Shown: in pieces, positions 1 through 7,985 of the stretch
Position numbering within the stretch: position 1 is the first letter of the stretch
Layout of the letters: each line of letters opens with the position of its first letter
DNA from: G963677325 sp963810555
GTDB lineage: Bacteria > Bacteroidota > Bacteroidia > Bacteroidales > Prolixibacteraceae
Reading direction: 5' to 3'
Length of the DNA: 64,000 nt
Assembly (NCBI GenBank): GCA_963810555.1
Contig: CAWENX010000007.1
Coordinates: forward strand, 124,001 to 188,000
Notes under the pieces: model-generated
Databases searched by the model: none
The model's input: the letters and a program-made list of their open reading frames with translations, nothing else
Told to the model about the DNA's origin: nothing
Made by a program: the position numbers and the translations under genes

Positions 1-519
1 TCCTTTATCGTATTCATTCCGGATGGGCCAATAAAGGCTCTATCATCTTTAATTTCGATTAAATCTGCAATATGAATATTAAAATCAAATGAGTTATTGA
101 TCCAGACCTCATTCCTTACCAGGTGATCTTTTATTCGTTGAATAATAACCGCGAAACGCTTGACCAAAGGTTCTGTGTCCTTCCTGATTGTATCTTTGAT
201 CGATGGAGAGGAAATACCAGGTTTCTGATAGTCCGCTTCAATGTTCTGGTCCAGTACGGCTTTTATTACCCCTATTCCCTCATACATTGCCCCCCCGGAA
301 TAATTCTGTTGTGGCTTTTATGCCGGCTTCTTTACAAAGAGCAATAAAAGATTCATCAATTAATTTGGTAGTTGGTGCAAGAGTATGCAATACCCGGTTC
401 ACCGTTTTTTCATGATACAGCAGTACTTTTTTTCCATGATTGTGATTTTGATTAGTGGCCATATGTCCATTTATAATTAAAAAATTGAGAGTACCATTGA
501 TATGTAAAAGGTTCATCAT
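1..519 (-). CDS. Unknown phage-element protein, partial and frameshifted
   Basis: The gene runs leftward off the window edge. Reading starts at 519, or at the internal Met at 462, and reaches a stop at 280 just after a run of seven C (290-296, G on the coding strand). Dropping one G from that run restores an open frame that stays open to base 1, giving at least 170 residues. The two halves have the same lysine/isoleucine-rich character, so this is probably one gene with a homopolymer error. It is the last visible member of the minus-strand prophage replication operon. I recognise no domain; position suggests an early phage protein. Confidence 0.5.
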
Positions 520-568
520 ATGATATAATCCTCCTCAATTTCAAGCGACTCTTTTTCAAATGCAAAAT

Positions 569-838
569 CTAATAACGAGCTGCCCGGTATTCATGGTCCT
601 CTGATTCAAATTGAAGGTCGAGTCCCTTTTGATGGCAGTACATCTGGCAGATTTTCTTTGCTTCCTGAATGCCTTCTTTCCACCAGGGTAAAATACCTTT
701 TGATCCGCGGCACAGTCCTAACATGTTGGATATTTGTGAAGGTTCAACTTTTAAACAGCTTGAAATCTCCTTACGAAAACCTGATCTGAGGATCCTGCTC
801 GATTCAAAGAAAAGAGGGTCAATAAAAGTACTGTGCAT
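569..838 (-). CDS. Hypothetical 89-aa prophage protein
   Basis: A small minus-strand gene in the prophage operon. Its start overlaps the 3' end of the preceding gene by 20 bases, as in tightly packed phage operons. The middle contains the stretch VEPSQISNMLG, which resembles part of a small helix-turn-helix and suggests nucleic-acid binding, but I cannot assign a family. There is no signal peptide or membrane segment. Given the other indels nearby, it could instead be the C-terminal half of the preceding gene joined through a frameshift near 830. I keep it separate because its own ATG is well placed. Confidence 0.5.
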   Translation of the reverse strand: MHSTFIDPLFFESSRILRSGFRKEISSCLKVEPSQISNMLGLCRGSKGILPWWKEGIQEAKKICQMYCHQKGLDLQFESEDHEYRAARY

Positions 839-1085
839 GTAATGAATTCACGCCGGTAATCCAAACTCTAGGGTCCATCAATTTGAACTCTTCTGGCCAT
901 AGAGGACGGTGGAAGGTATAAAAGTCATTAACCATTGAAAGGGGCAACTGCAAGTCTTCTGCTTCAATGAATTTTAGTACTTTACTAAACTCCTCAGGAA
1001 AGAAATCTTCAAGGGTTTTGCCTATCTGATAGTAGTTCATTTTTCCCTCGTTCTGTCCCTGATTCAGTCCCTTATTCTCTTTCAT
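819..1085 (-). CDS. Hypothetical 88-aa prophage protein
   Basis: A minus-strand gene starting 24 bases after the dnaB stop at 1110, so it is part of the same transcript. The product is acidic and aromatic-rich, with DFFPEEFSKVLKFIEAED near residues 26-43 and no signal or membrane segment. An alternative start is the internal Met near residue 16. I recognise no family. The location right after dnaB, with overlap into the next gene, suggests an early phage function linked to replication, but nothing in the sequence proves it. Confidence 0.5.
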   Translation of the reverse strand: MKENKGLNQGQNEGKMNYYQIGKTLEDFFPEEFSKVLKFIEAEDLQLPLSMVNDFYTFHRPLWPEEFKLMDPRVWITGVNSLHAQYFY

Positions 1086-1109
1086 TGTTCAATTTCAATA
1101 TTTTATATT

Positions 1110-2564
1110 TTATTTTGAGCCATTAAGCATGGCCACGTTGTTAAAAGGATCATCATTCCCCGGTTCAATCGTTCGATCCGGATTATAGCCATTAACCTGA
1201 TTTGGGTTCTCGGGTTGATAGTTATAAAATCCTGTTGTTTCTTTATTGAACCTCATTAGAAAAGTTCCGGTTCCTATGTTACGTCCCTTGGCGATTATAC
1301 GTTCTGAGAACCTTTTGATTCTAAATCTTTGTAAGGCTCAGGGAACCTTTCAATCCCCATTTCTTCAGTCTCCAGATAAGTAAAATGATATCTGCAGCCT
1401 CCTCGATTTGCCCAGATCCCCTTAACCTGTTCTTGGTCGGCCGTGGACTTGATTTATCCCTGCTGAATTGCGATAAAGCAATGACAGGAATATTTAATTC
1501 TTTTGCCACATTTTTGAGCCTTCGTGTAATATCTGCAAGCTGGCTTTCATCTGATTTATGTTTTAATCCTGAACCCACCAATTGTAAATAATCAACCACG
1601 GCCAGGTTGATCGTACTAATATTTAAGCGTCTAATCGAAGAACATATCTGATCAATATTTGAACTGGATGATTCATCGAGAAAACGGGCAGATTATAAAG
1701 CTTCTTTCCTATACAAGATACTTGATTTACCTCCTCTCCCGAAAGTGGCTTATTTAGTATTTTCTTGGCCGGGATATTGGTTTCCTGGGCCAGTATTCTT
1801 GCTGTAAGCTGGCTCATACTCATTTCAAGGGAATAAACTGCAACCCGGGCGCCAAATCTTAAAACAGCATTCTTTAAGATGGTTAAAGCAAAGGAAGTCT
1901 TGCCTTGTGAGGTTTCACCGGCAATAATAATCAGGTCCGTCCTTTGAAGCCCACCAGTGAATTGATCTAATTTGACTAGTCCGGTACCAATACCGGTTAA
2001 TCCCATATTTTTCTGATTTCTCTTAATTATTACTTCTATTTCTGAAATGGCATCCCCAATGGTAGATTCTTTTTGACTGCCAACATTTAGCAGCCTGATT
2101 AAATCACTTTGTAGTGATGAAAGTAGTTCATCAATGTCTGCATTATCATCGTATGCCTGAGCTCCTCTTTCAGAGGTAATCCGGATTATATCCCTTGCTA
2201 TTGCCTTTTGAGCAATAATTCTTGAATGATAGTCAATGTGAGCTGCGCCGACAACTTTATTTGTCAGTTCAGTAATGTAGGCTGGTCCTCCAACTTTATC
2301 CAATTCTCCTTTGGCTTTTAATTTCCGGGTTACAAGAAGCAGATCAATTGGATTTCCTTCTATGGTTAATTCCTTGATTGCTTTAAAAATTGTCCGGTGA
2401 GAATCAAGATAAAAAGATTGTTCATTTAGTATATCACACACTGAGTAATCCTTCCCTTTCGAGCATAAGAGCTCCGAGTACAGCTTTTTCAACATCAATA
2501 TCCTAGGAGGGATTTTCCCATATAGGAGGTTCGATTGATTAGTGGTTTGCATAGTATTTTTCAT
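1110..2564 (-). CDS. dnaB: Replicative DNA helicase, DnaB family (phage type), frameshifted
   Basis: Hexameric 5'-3' helicase that unwinds the fork. The N-terminal DnaB domain spans about residues 15-110. The RecA-like core has Walker A GETSQGKT, then the VVDYLQLVGSG region and the DKSSPRPTKNRLRGSG loop. The frame breaks near 1681 (A4 run), again near 1370 and again near 1310. Joining the three frames gives a continuous DnaB-like chain of about 485 residues ending at 1110 with the conserved IIAKGRNIGTG segment. Start 2564 is chosen because its ATG overlaps the TGA of the upstream initiator gene (ATGA). It probably works with that upstream protein as its loader. The frameshifts may be sequence errors. 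Confidence 0.85.
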
Positions 2565-3386
2565 ATAGGCTCTTGAATTGGCTCTTGTATTGGCGTTGTG
2601 CATTGATTTGTCTGATTAACGTTTGGAGAGGATTTATATACTTTGTTGAATGGAAAAGCGAGTGAATTAGCGAGGGTGGTCCTTCCAATCGTTTGATTTA
2701 GCTTTCGAGGCTTTTTTCTTCTTCCGGCCAGCTTCTGCCTCCAATAGGACTCAACAACCTTTTCCAAAGAAAGTGGGATGTTAAGGTTAGGATAATATCT
2801 TTCCTGTTTTTGAAGAAAGTTTAGATCTGAAACTAATTCTTTGTAAGCTTGATCTAATTCTTTCTAATAATTTCAAAATCTGTTTTCCACGTCTTTTCCC
2901 CCTTAGGGGGATTATAGGGGGTAATAATATTATATTCTTTATTATCTATTACTATATTATCCTCTTTAAAGTTTTCTTTAATAGGGGTATTAAAATTTTC
3001 ATTAATAGGGGTTAATGTTTCCTTTAATAGGGTATTAATGTTTTCTTTAATAGGGGTATTAAAATTTTCTTTAATAGGGGTATTAACGTTTTCTTTAATC
3101 AGGGGGATAAATTTAGGCTGATTATTCTGGCTTCAACATTTTTCAACTTGCCTCTGATAATATCAATTTCAATTAGGTCATTTTTACAGAGATTCGCCAA
3201 TAATCCCGATATCCTCACCCTGCTCAATTTAAATAAATCAGCCAAATATTTATTACTGGCCCTACATTCACCAGTATTTTTGGAGAGTGAAATAATCACT
3301 GATAATAGATACTTTTCTGTATTCGAAATTTCTTGTAAAAACCATATTTCTTTTGGAGTCCATATCCCTTTAAAATCATCATTCAT
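2561..3386 (-). CDS. Phage replication initiator / helicase-loader-like protein, frameshifted
   Basis: The N-terminal 95 residues form a winged-helix-like domain (LADLFKLSRVRISGLLANL near residues 48-67). It stops early at 3099 after a C5 run. In the next frame the protein continues through an 8-residue repeat (consensus ENFNTPIK, about five copies), then a basic C-terminal part ending at 2561. A second frame change is needed near 2866. The joined length is about 275 residues. This plan, a DNA-binding domain then a repetitive linker and a tail, directly before dnaB, fits phage replisome organizers or helicase loaders. It follows a related winged-helix gene by 26 bases. Function is inferred from context. 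Confidence 0.65.
2977..3093. repeat. Five 22-24-base tandem repeats inside the initiator gene (candidate iterons)
   Basis: Five adjacent units of 24, 22, 23, 24 and 24 bases share the core TTTAATAGGGGTATTAA. They encode the ENFNTPIK peptide repeats on the minus strand. The flanks are very AT-rich. Repeats inside an initiator gene are how lambda O and several replisome-organizer phages carry their origin, so this is a candidate replication origin. The origin role is inference. Confidence 0.6.
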
Positions 3387-3412
3387 TGCTAATAAGATTT
3401 TTTATCTTTTAT

Positions 3413-3880
3413 TCAGTTTTGCCTTGATAAAATATCATCCATCAAGGTATTTTTCAAGTCTATCACCAATCCCGGAACGTTGGTGATTTCAGATTTATAA
3501 CTGCAATCCATCATATCGTTAGTTGCACCTTCTATTGGGGTATAAGTTTCATATTGATCATAGTTAATAATTCTTATCGAGTGACCTAAAGATGGACAAT
3601 CTTCAATTGGATCACGTGTTATTAATTCTTCAACGGTCAAATTGTCCAGAAAGCGCCTGACTTTACCTGTACTCCAACGCCAACGTTTAGCTAAATCTTC
3701 AGCGGAGTGATAGACTTGACCTCGGTAAAGAGTAATCAAGATTCCTCTTTTTAATCGCCTTCTTGCTTTTTGATGAGCCAGCATAATCAAGTCAATCCAT
3801 GCTTGCCCTTTTGTAAATCGTTCAGCAAGCCAAAGGTCTGATTCCGCTAATTTTCGGGCTATCAAAATCCCTTTTCTCAT
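3413..3880 (-). CDS. Winged-helix replication protein of the prophage
   Basis: A 155-residue product starting MRKGILIARKLAESDLWL. Its central helix-turn-helix (SAEDLAKRWRWSTGKVRRFLDNL, about residues 57-79) is followed by a short wing, the layout seen in N-terminal domains of phage and plasmid replication initiators in Bacteroidota. A polar tail follows. It lies 1 base after the preceding gene's stop and 26 bases before the second winged-helix gene, so all are co-transcribed. It may bind the origin or partner the second initiator protein. Family membership is clear; the exact job is inferred from the adjacent dnaB. Confidence 0.7.
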   Translation of the reverse strand: MRKGILIARKLAESDLWLAERFTKGQAWIDLIMLAHQKARRRLKRGILITLYRGQVYHSAEDLAKRWRWSTGKVRRFLDNLTVEELITRDPIEDCPSLGHSIRIINYDQYETYTPIEGATNDMMDCSYKSEITNVPGLVIDLKNTLMDDILSRQN

Positions 3881-3881
3881 G

Positions 3882-4109
3882 TCAATAAAGTTTTATCAGT
3901 TGTTCAATTAAATACGGCTTTTCCCTAAGTTTCAAATACTTCTTATAAATCTGATCCCGGGGGCCAGTGAAGTTCACATATCCACCAATTGGGTTTACTT
4001 CTGTTTTGCGGTTTTCTTCATCCTCACAAAATTCGACATGCCCGGTATCCAGGTCAATCCACAGGTATGCTACTTTTGGAATTTCTGTTTGTTTGGTATG
4101 CTCTTTCAT
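3882..4109 (-). CDS. Hypothetical 75-aa prophage protein
   Basis: A small acidic protein with residues such as YLWIDLDTGHVEFCEDEENRK in its middle and an LREKPYLIEQLIKLY tail. It has no signal peptide, no membrane segment and no family that I recognise. It sits between the excisionase-like gene (20-base gap) and the first winged-helix replication gene (1-base gap), so it is part of the early prophage operon. Small conserved proteins at this place are common in Bacteroidota integrative elements, but I cannot name a function. Confidence 0.6.
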   Translation of the reverse strand: MKEHTKQTEIPKVAYLWIDLDTGHVEFCEDEENRKTEVNPIGGYVNFTGPRDQIYKKYLKLREKPYLIEQLIKLY

Positions 4110-4129
4110 GGATAAGGTAAAAGTTTAGG

Positions 4130-4423
4130 TTAAGCTGCTGGGAATTGTCGTGGTTTAATCGCTTTTTGTTTTATTAGCTTGTCAACCTCTTCCCGATCGA
4201 ATAGAAGCTTTCTATCCATTTTGTACCCATTTAGCTTACCTTTAAGTACCCATCTCCTTATAGTTGAAAAATGGACGCCAGCCTTTTCGGCCACCTCAAA
4301 TACATTGATATATTTTATTTGAGTGGCTCCTGTTGGCTTTTCATTTTTGTTGTTTGCCTCGGCGAGTACCTCAAATATTACCTCTCTAAGTTCATCTTTG
4401 CTGACTAAAATAAGTTCCTTCAT
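4130..4423 (-). CDS. Excisionase-family helix-turn-helix protein
   Basis: A 97-residue protein. A helical N-terminal region is followed by a MerR/HTH_17-type DNA-binding domain at about residues 40-85, including the signature NVFEVAEKAGVHFSTIRRWVLKGKL and the wing KLLFDREEVDKLI. Proteins of this type act as recombination directionality factors or as early repressors next to tyrosine integrases. It is the first gene of the leftward replication operon. Its upstream region holds an 18-bp perfect inverted repeat that is a plausible binding site for it. Whether it drives excision, controls replication, or both cannot be told from sequence. Confidence 0.8.
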   Translation of the reverse strand: MKELILVSKDELREVIFEVLAEANNKNEKPTGATQIKYINVFEVAEKAGVHFSTIRRWVLKGKLNGYKMDRKLLFDREEVDKLIKQKAIKPRQFPAA

Positions 4424-4481
4424 TGCATATACGTTTTAAATATTTGCTACGAATATGCAAGTGATAAAATAGAATTCAAAC

Positions 4482-4571
4482 CATATAGCCATATATGGTT
4501 AAATTGTTTTTGTGGTTAGCATATTTCTAAAACCATAAAACCATATATGGTTGATATGGTTTTATGGTTTT
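4482..4571. promoter_or_regulatory. Palindrome cluster (operator or excisionase site) upstream of the early operon
   Basis: A perfect 18-bp inverted repeat lies at 4529-4546 and 4554-4571 with a 7-base spacer. Within and beside it are further copies of the half-site ACCATA/TATGGT, including CCATATATGG at 4490-4499 and 4541-4550. The region lies between the excisionase-like gene and the terminator of the integrase operon. It probably holds the operator and promoter of the leftward operon or the recombination-factor sites. Confidence 0.65.
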
Positions 4572-4591
4572 GGGAAATTTTATAAACAAAA

Positions 4592-4619
4592 AAGGGAACT
4601 ACATTTTAGTAATTCCCTT
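4592..4619 (-). terminator. Intrinsic terminator of the integrase operon
   Basis: Read on the minus strand, an AAGGGAA...TTCCCTT hairpin is followed directly by a T6 run. It begins about 24 bases after the stop of the 338-aa gene, so it should end transcripts from the integrase promoter before the early operon. Confidence 0.75.
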
Positions 4620-4642
4620 ATATTTAATTGTTTAAATCTGTC

Positions 4643-5659
4643 CTATTCGACTCCGACTATTCTTTTCATGTCTTCAAGTATGACATGTGGATTTGAATAT
4701 GCCTTATGAATGCTAACTAATGATGTCGTGTCAGTAGGATATTCTTTTAAATCAGGAAAACGAATTTTAAACAGCTCAATAAGCCATTTCTTATCTTTTA
4801 TGATTGGTTTATTATTAAGCGGAGTATATGCAAAACTTAAGAAAGACAAAATAACTGTTTTAAGTGCACGTCTATTAATCCATTCAAATTTATTTCCTTT
4901 CTTTTCGATGTAAACCTGCTTATCATACCCTAAAGGTTTTCCTGCCAGATTATTTAAAATGCTTTCCATCTGAAATCCAGCATCTAAAAATACTTCCTCC
5001 AAAGTTCTCATGTCTTTAATGAATTCTTCATCCTTAAGCGCATACTTGAAAAATTCTTCATCACGATTACATTTGTAAGATAGTTGAGAAATTTCTTCAG
5101 AAATTACCATTAATTCCAGGTATTTATCAAAGATATTTTTTTCATCATCTTTGGCTATTATATAAATTTCATAGGGAAGAATAAATTCATAACCTTCTAT
5201 TATTATATCTTCTCCCATTCCGTACCAAGCTAATTTATCCTTCTCATCACCACTTAACAATTCAAAATCCGGGTAATTAATAGATTCATCTTCAAGTGTA
5301 AATTCCACAGGTTTTGCCAAACTGTTCCATTCATCTAATAATTCCTCAACATGTTCATTTAATTTTTTTGATAACCGCGCCTTGGTAGATGCATCTTCTA
5401 GATTATTGACAGCAACGTTACTTACGGTGCTGTAAGTCTTTTCAAAAGAAACAATATCAAAATAAATGTACTGAGCTTTTAAATAATTTCTCCCTTTTAA
5501 GTATTCTTCATACGCTGAAATAATTTGATCCGGGTCATTTATTATGGGAATAGGAGGATTATTAAGTTTTTCAAGATAATTTTCGTAATTCTCAAATGAA
5601 TTCCAATTCTCATCGTAAACTTTAACTGTCTTGTCCTTGTTTAAAGCACTTTTTTTCAT
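4643..5659 (-). CDS. Hypothetical 338-aa protein translationally coupled to integrase
   Basis: The start codon overlaps the integrase stop as ATGA (5656-5659), and a terminator follows the stop, so integrase and this protein form a closed two-gene operon. The product is acidic, helical and soluble, with no signal peptide or membrane span. It shows no catalytic motif that I can identify. The C-terminal third (about residues 250-338) is more basic and might be a separate domain. A recombination accessory, an immunity factor or cargo are all possible. Low GC and synteny with the integrase mark it as part of the element. Confidence 0.7.
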   Translation of the reverse strand: MKKSALNKDKTVKVYDENWNSFENYENYLEKLNNPPIPIINDPDQIISAYEEYLKGRNYLKAQYIYFDIVSFEKTYSTVSNVAVNNLEDASTKARLSKKLNEHVEELLDEWNSLAKPVEFTLEDESINYPDFELLSGDEKDKLAWYGMGEDIIIEGYEFILPYEIYIIAKDDEKNIFDKYLELMVISEEISQLSYKCNRDEEFFKYALKDEEFIKDMRTLEEVFLDAGFQMESILNNLAGKPLGYDKQVYIEKKGNKFEWINRRALKTVILSFLSFAYTPLNNKPIIKDKKWLIELFKIRFPDLKEYPTDTTSLVSIHKAYSNPHVILEDMKRIVGVE

Positions 5660-7044
5660 ATTACTTTAGTTATGTGGTTAAAATATGGATGGATGGCAAG
5701 GTTGGCAGCGGTCTGTTCTTTTGTCACTTTTATATATTTCATGAATTCAGTTTCGGTTCTGTGACCTGAAATTTTCATGATATCAATTGCAGGTATCCCG
5801 GCCAGATACATATTTGTACATCCAGAACGTCTGGCCGTATGAGTCCTTATGAGGTCATATTTGAAATAGTCTTTTTCCACTTTCAAACCTCCCCGGAATT
5901 CAGTAATTCTAATTTTTTCATTGATTTTTGCCTTTTTACCAACTGTTTTAATCAGTGAATTTAACTTCTGTTCGAATATTTTTGGCACTGAGTAATCATA
6001 TTTCTTAAGTATATGGTCCAGCTCCGGACGAATAGGGATTATACATCTTTCACCGGTCTTTTCCTGGACAATATCAATAGTTTTAAGAATGAGAGGGTTT
6101 AATTTTTTCCCTTTCTTCTTTGGATTAGCGTTTTGATTAATACTCTGGATCCTCAAATTACCCTTTGTAATTCTGCAATAATCTGAAAACCTCTGAGCTG
6201 TATAACAACCAATCAAAAATACATCCCTGGCAATTTCCTGCTGGGGGAATTCGTGCAGATCAAGTTTGAGTATCTGGCTAAGTTCCGATTCAGACAGGTA
6301 AATATTTTGCACTTCAACGGATATAGCCTTAAACTTTTTCCGGTCAATCTCAATATTATTATGCAATCCTTCATCCCTCGCAGCATGCATAATGATTTTT
6401 AAGCTTTTGATGTGTCTGCCGGTTGTATTTGGAGAGTAATTTTTTGAATTGAGAAACCTTACAAATTCATCATAGAAATCAATAGTGATATCGTTGAAAT
6501 TGTATTGTTTTTTCTTATGTTCCTGGAATAGCTTGAATTGAGTTTGAAAAGTCTTAAAGTTTTTTATTGTGTATAACTTAAATGGCCTACCCTTGGATGA
6601 AAGCCTGGTCCCCTGATCCACATTGTCAATATAATGCTGGATATAACTATTCAAGGTTTCTTCCCCATTTAACTTGTTTTTTGATGGCTTTTCAAGTTTT
6701 TTGTCAAGGCGCTCTTTGAGTGATTCAGGGGTTATTAGCACTCCTTCATTTAAGAGCTCCCGATGGGCTGTCTTACAGGCATTTTCAATATCATCAAGTC
6801 TGTTGTTGAAACTTTGATGTTCAAATTGATTCGTCTGTCTTGCCCTGTAATCGGGCTTTCCTTTCCAGAAGTACGGTTTAATTTTTAATCCTGTCGAATA
6901 TTTGAGTGGAATGTAACGAAGTGTCCCTTCCGGTTTTGTTTCAGTGTATTCAAAACTTGCAATCAGGTAAACAAGTGTCGGGACTTGTTTGGCTGGATTT
7001 ACTTTTGTCTGAGCATCCTTAAGTTTGAAGGCAATTGTAATCAT
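5656..7044 (-). CDS. int: Tyrosine recombinase / phage integrase (Bacteroidota type)
   Basis: A 462-residue site-specific recombinase that would integrate and excise the element. The N-terminal arm-binding domain covers about residues 1-115. A SAM-like core-binding domain follows at about 125-240 (NFKTFQTQFKLFQEHKKK). The catalytic domain spans about 250-455, with the first catalytic Arg in CYTAQRFSDY, the H-x-x-R box in THTARRSGC, the GHRTE motif and the nucleophile Tyr in FMKYIKV. Full length and all catalytic residues are present, so it should be active. Its promoter overlaps a perfect inverted repeat just upstream, and it is coupled to the 338-aa gene downstream. The attachment site should lie right of 7044. 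Confidence 0.92.
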   Translation of the reverse strand: MITIAFKLKDAQTKVNPAKQVPTLVYLIASFEYTETKPEGTLRYIPLKYSTGLKIKPYFWKGKPDYRARQTNQFEHQSFNNRLDDIENACKTAHRELLNEGVLITPESLKERLDKKLEKPSKNKLNGEETLNSYIQHYIDNVDQGTRLSSKGRPFKLYTIKNFKTFQTQFKLFQEHKKKQYNFNDITIDFYDEFVRFLNSKNYSPNTTGRHIKSLKIIMHAARDEGLHNNIEIDRKKFKAISVEVQNIYLSESELSQILKLDLHEFPQQEIARDVFLIGCYTAQRFSDYCRITKGNLRIQSINQNANPKKKGKKLNPLILKTIDIVQEKTGERCIIPIRPELDHILKKYDYSVPKIFEQKLNSLIKTVGKKAKINEKIRITEFRGGLKVEKDYFKYDLIRTHTARRSGCTNMYLAGIPAIDIMKISGHRTETEFMKYIKVTKEQTAANLAIHPYFNHITKVI

Positions 7045-7060
7045 AGGAAATATTTTTTTA

Positions 7061-7090
7061 CAAAGATAAAAATTCAGCCCCTAATTGCAA
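7061..7090 (-). promoter_or_regulatory. Integrase promoter (Bacteroidota-type)
   Basis: On the minus strand TTG (7090-7088) is 19 bases from TATCTTTG (7068-7061), matching the Bacteroidota -33/-7 pattern. The -7 box is 16 bases from the integrase ATG, so the leader would be only about 10 nucleotides. Confidence 0.65.
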
Positions 7091-7105
7091 CATTAGGGGC
7101 TGAAT
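7072..7105. repeat. Perfect 14-bp inverted repeat over the integrase promoter
   Basis: Arms 7072-7085 and 7092-7105 are exact reverse complements (ATTCAGCCCCTAAT) with a 6-base loop. The left arm fills the promoter spacer and the loop holds the -33 TTG. It could be an operator, part of the attachment region, or a terminator that insulates the integrase from host transcription. Confidence 0.75.
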
Positions 7106-7212
7106 AAATTAATACTTCCTGCTTTTTTATGCACCTTTATAGTTGTCGCAATTTGATTAATCTATTAAATATTAGTGATTTTACGTTTGATTGGAATATT
7201 TATAAAAGCACA

Positions 7213-7239
7213 TTTTGAGCCTCCATTAGTGGCTCAAAA
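7213..7239 (-). terminator. Hairpin downstream of the PadR gene
   Basis: Inverted repeat TTTTGAGCC (7213-7221) and GGCTCAAAA (7231-7239) with a 9-base loop, about 70 bases after the padR stop. The minus-strand downstream side is not a strong T-tract, so termination is likely but unproven. No tRNA or other attachment target could be recognised around it. Confidence 0.45.
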
Positions 7240-7306
7240 ATATTTGCAGCCCTCTGAATTTTAATATAGTATCTTTAACTATTTCAGAAAGGAATAAATT
7301 CAGTAC

Positions 7307-7639
7307 CTAATCAAAATTCCAGAATTTATTGAAAATTTTCTGGGCCTCGGTCCATTCCTTTTTGTTTTCATAGAGTTTTTCAACCCCTTCTTTCTGAATC
7401 GTATAATATTTCCGTGGCTTTTCTCCGGTATTATATTTCCAATAAGAGGTGATGAAACCTTCTGTTTCAAGCTGCTTTAAGAAGGGATAAATGCTCGCTT
7501 CCTGCCAAGTAAGTTTCCCTTCAGTGATTTCTTTCATTTTATGGACGAGTTGATATCCATAGCTGTCTCCTTCTCTTAAAATAGCTAAAATCATTGAATA
7601 CGCCACCGCCCCTATCAATTCATTTGTAATCCCCTTCAT
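7307..7639 (-). CDS. PadR-family transcriptional regulator
   Basis: A 110-residue winged-helix repressor. It has the family hallmarks ILAILREGDSYGYQLVHKMKE near residues 18-38, then SIYPFLKQLETEGFI (recognition helix and turn) and a PRKYYTIQKEGVEKL wing followed by one C-terminal helix. This short form (PadR-s2 type) usually represses an adjacent membrane or transporter gene in response to a small molecule. Here no partner lies beside it: the element starts on one side and the propeller gene diverges on the other. It is the first chromosomal gene right of the integrated element. Confidence 0.9.
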   Translation of the reverse strand: MKGITNELIGAVAYSMILAILREGDSYGYQLVHKMKEITEGKLTWQEASIYPFLKQLETEGFITSYWKYNTGEKPRKYYTIQKEGVEKLYENKKEWTEAQKIFNKFWNFD

Positions 7640-7985
7640 AGATTTTCAGTTTTAAATCAAATTAGACTGTCAGATATCTTTTCTCTTTTCTGTTTATTAC
7701 AATTTAAAATTTATCTCCACAAATATACATAACTTATTTAAAATGTTAATACATATTCGACTCAGAGATCTTTAATCTCTGCCACCCTCCACATTGACTT
7801 ATCATCACATCATCCCATCAATTCACTTTATTTTTATTTTTTAATTCTTTTCTTTTCCTGAATCCTAAAGACTGAAACACTTTGAGTTTATCCTTTTTAT
7901 TGCTTACTTTGATATCCCGGGAAAGAACAAGCACCGGCAGTTAGCGAATAATATTGTTGAATTGTTTGATCAAAATGAATACAAA
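7640..7985. other. Divergent intergenic region between padR and the propeller gene
   Basis: This AT-rich stretch carries a possible minus-strand -7 box, TATATTTG at 7727-7720, for padR. It also holds short CATCA-type repeats near 7800-7825. I see no gene or structured RNA. Confidence 0.35.

Noticed and set aside
2975..3100. Non-coding satellite repeat
   Set aside because: The units keep an open minus-strand frame (octapeptide repeat) linking two parts of the initiator gene, so it is coding as well as repetitive.
7100..7306. tRNA gene as integration target
   Set aside because: No cloverleaf or CCA-proximal T-loop sequence could be found; the hairpins here are simple inverted repeats.
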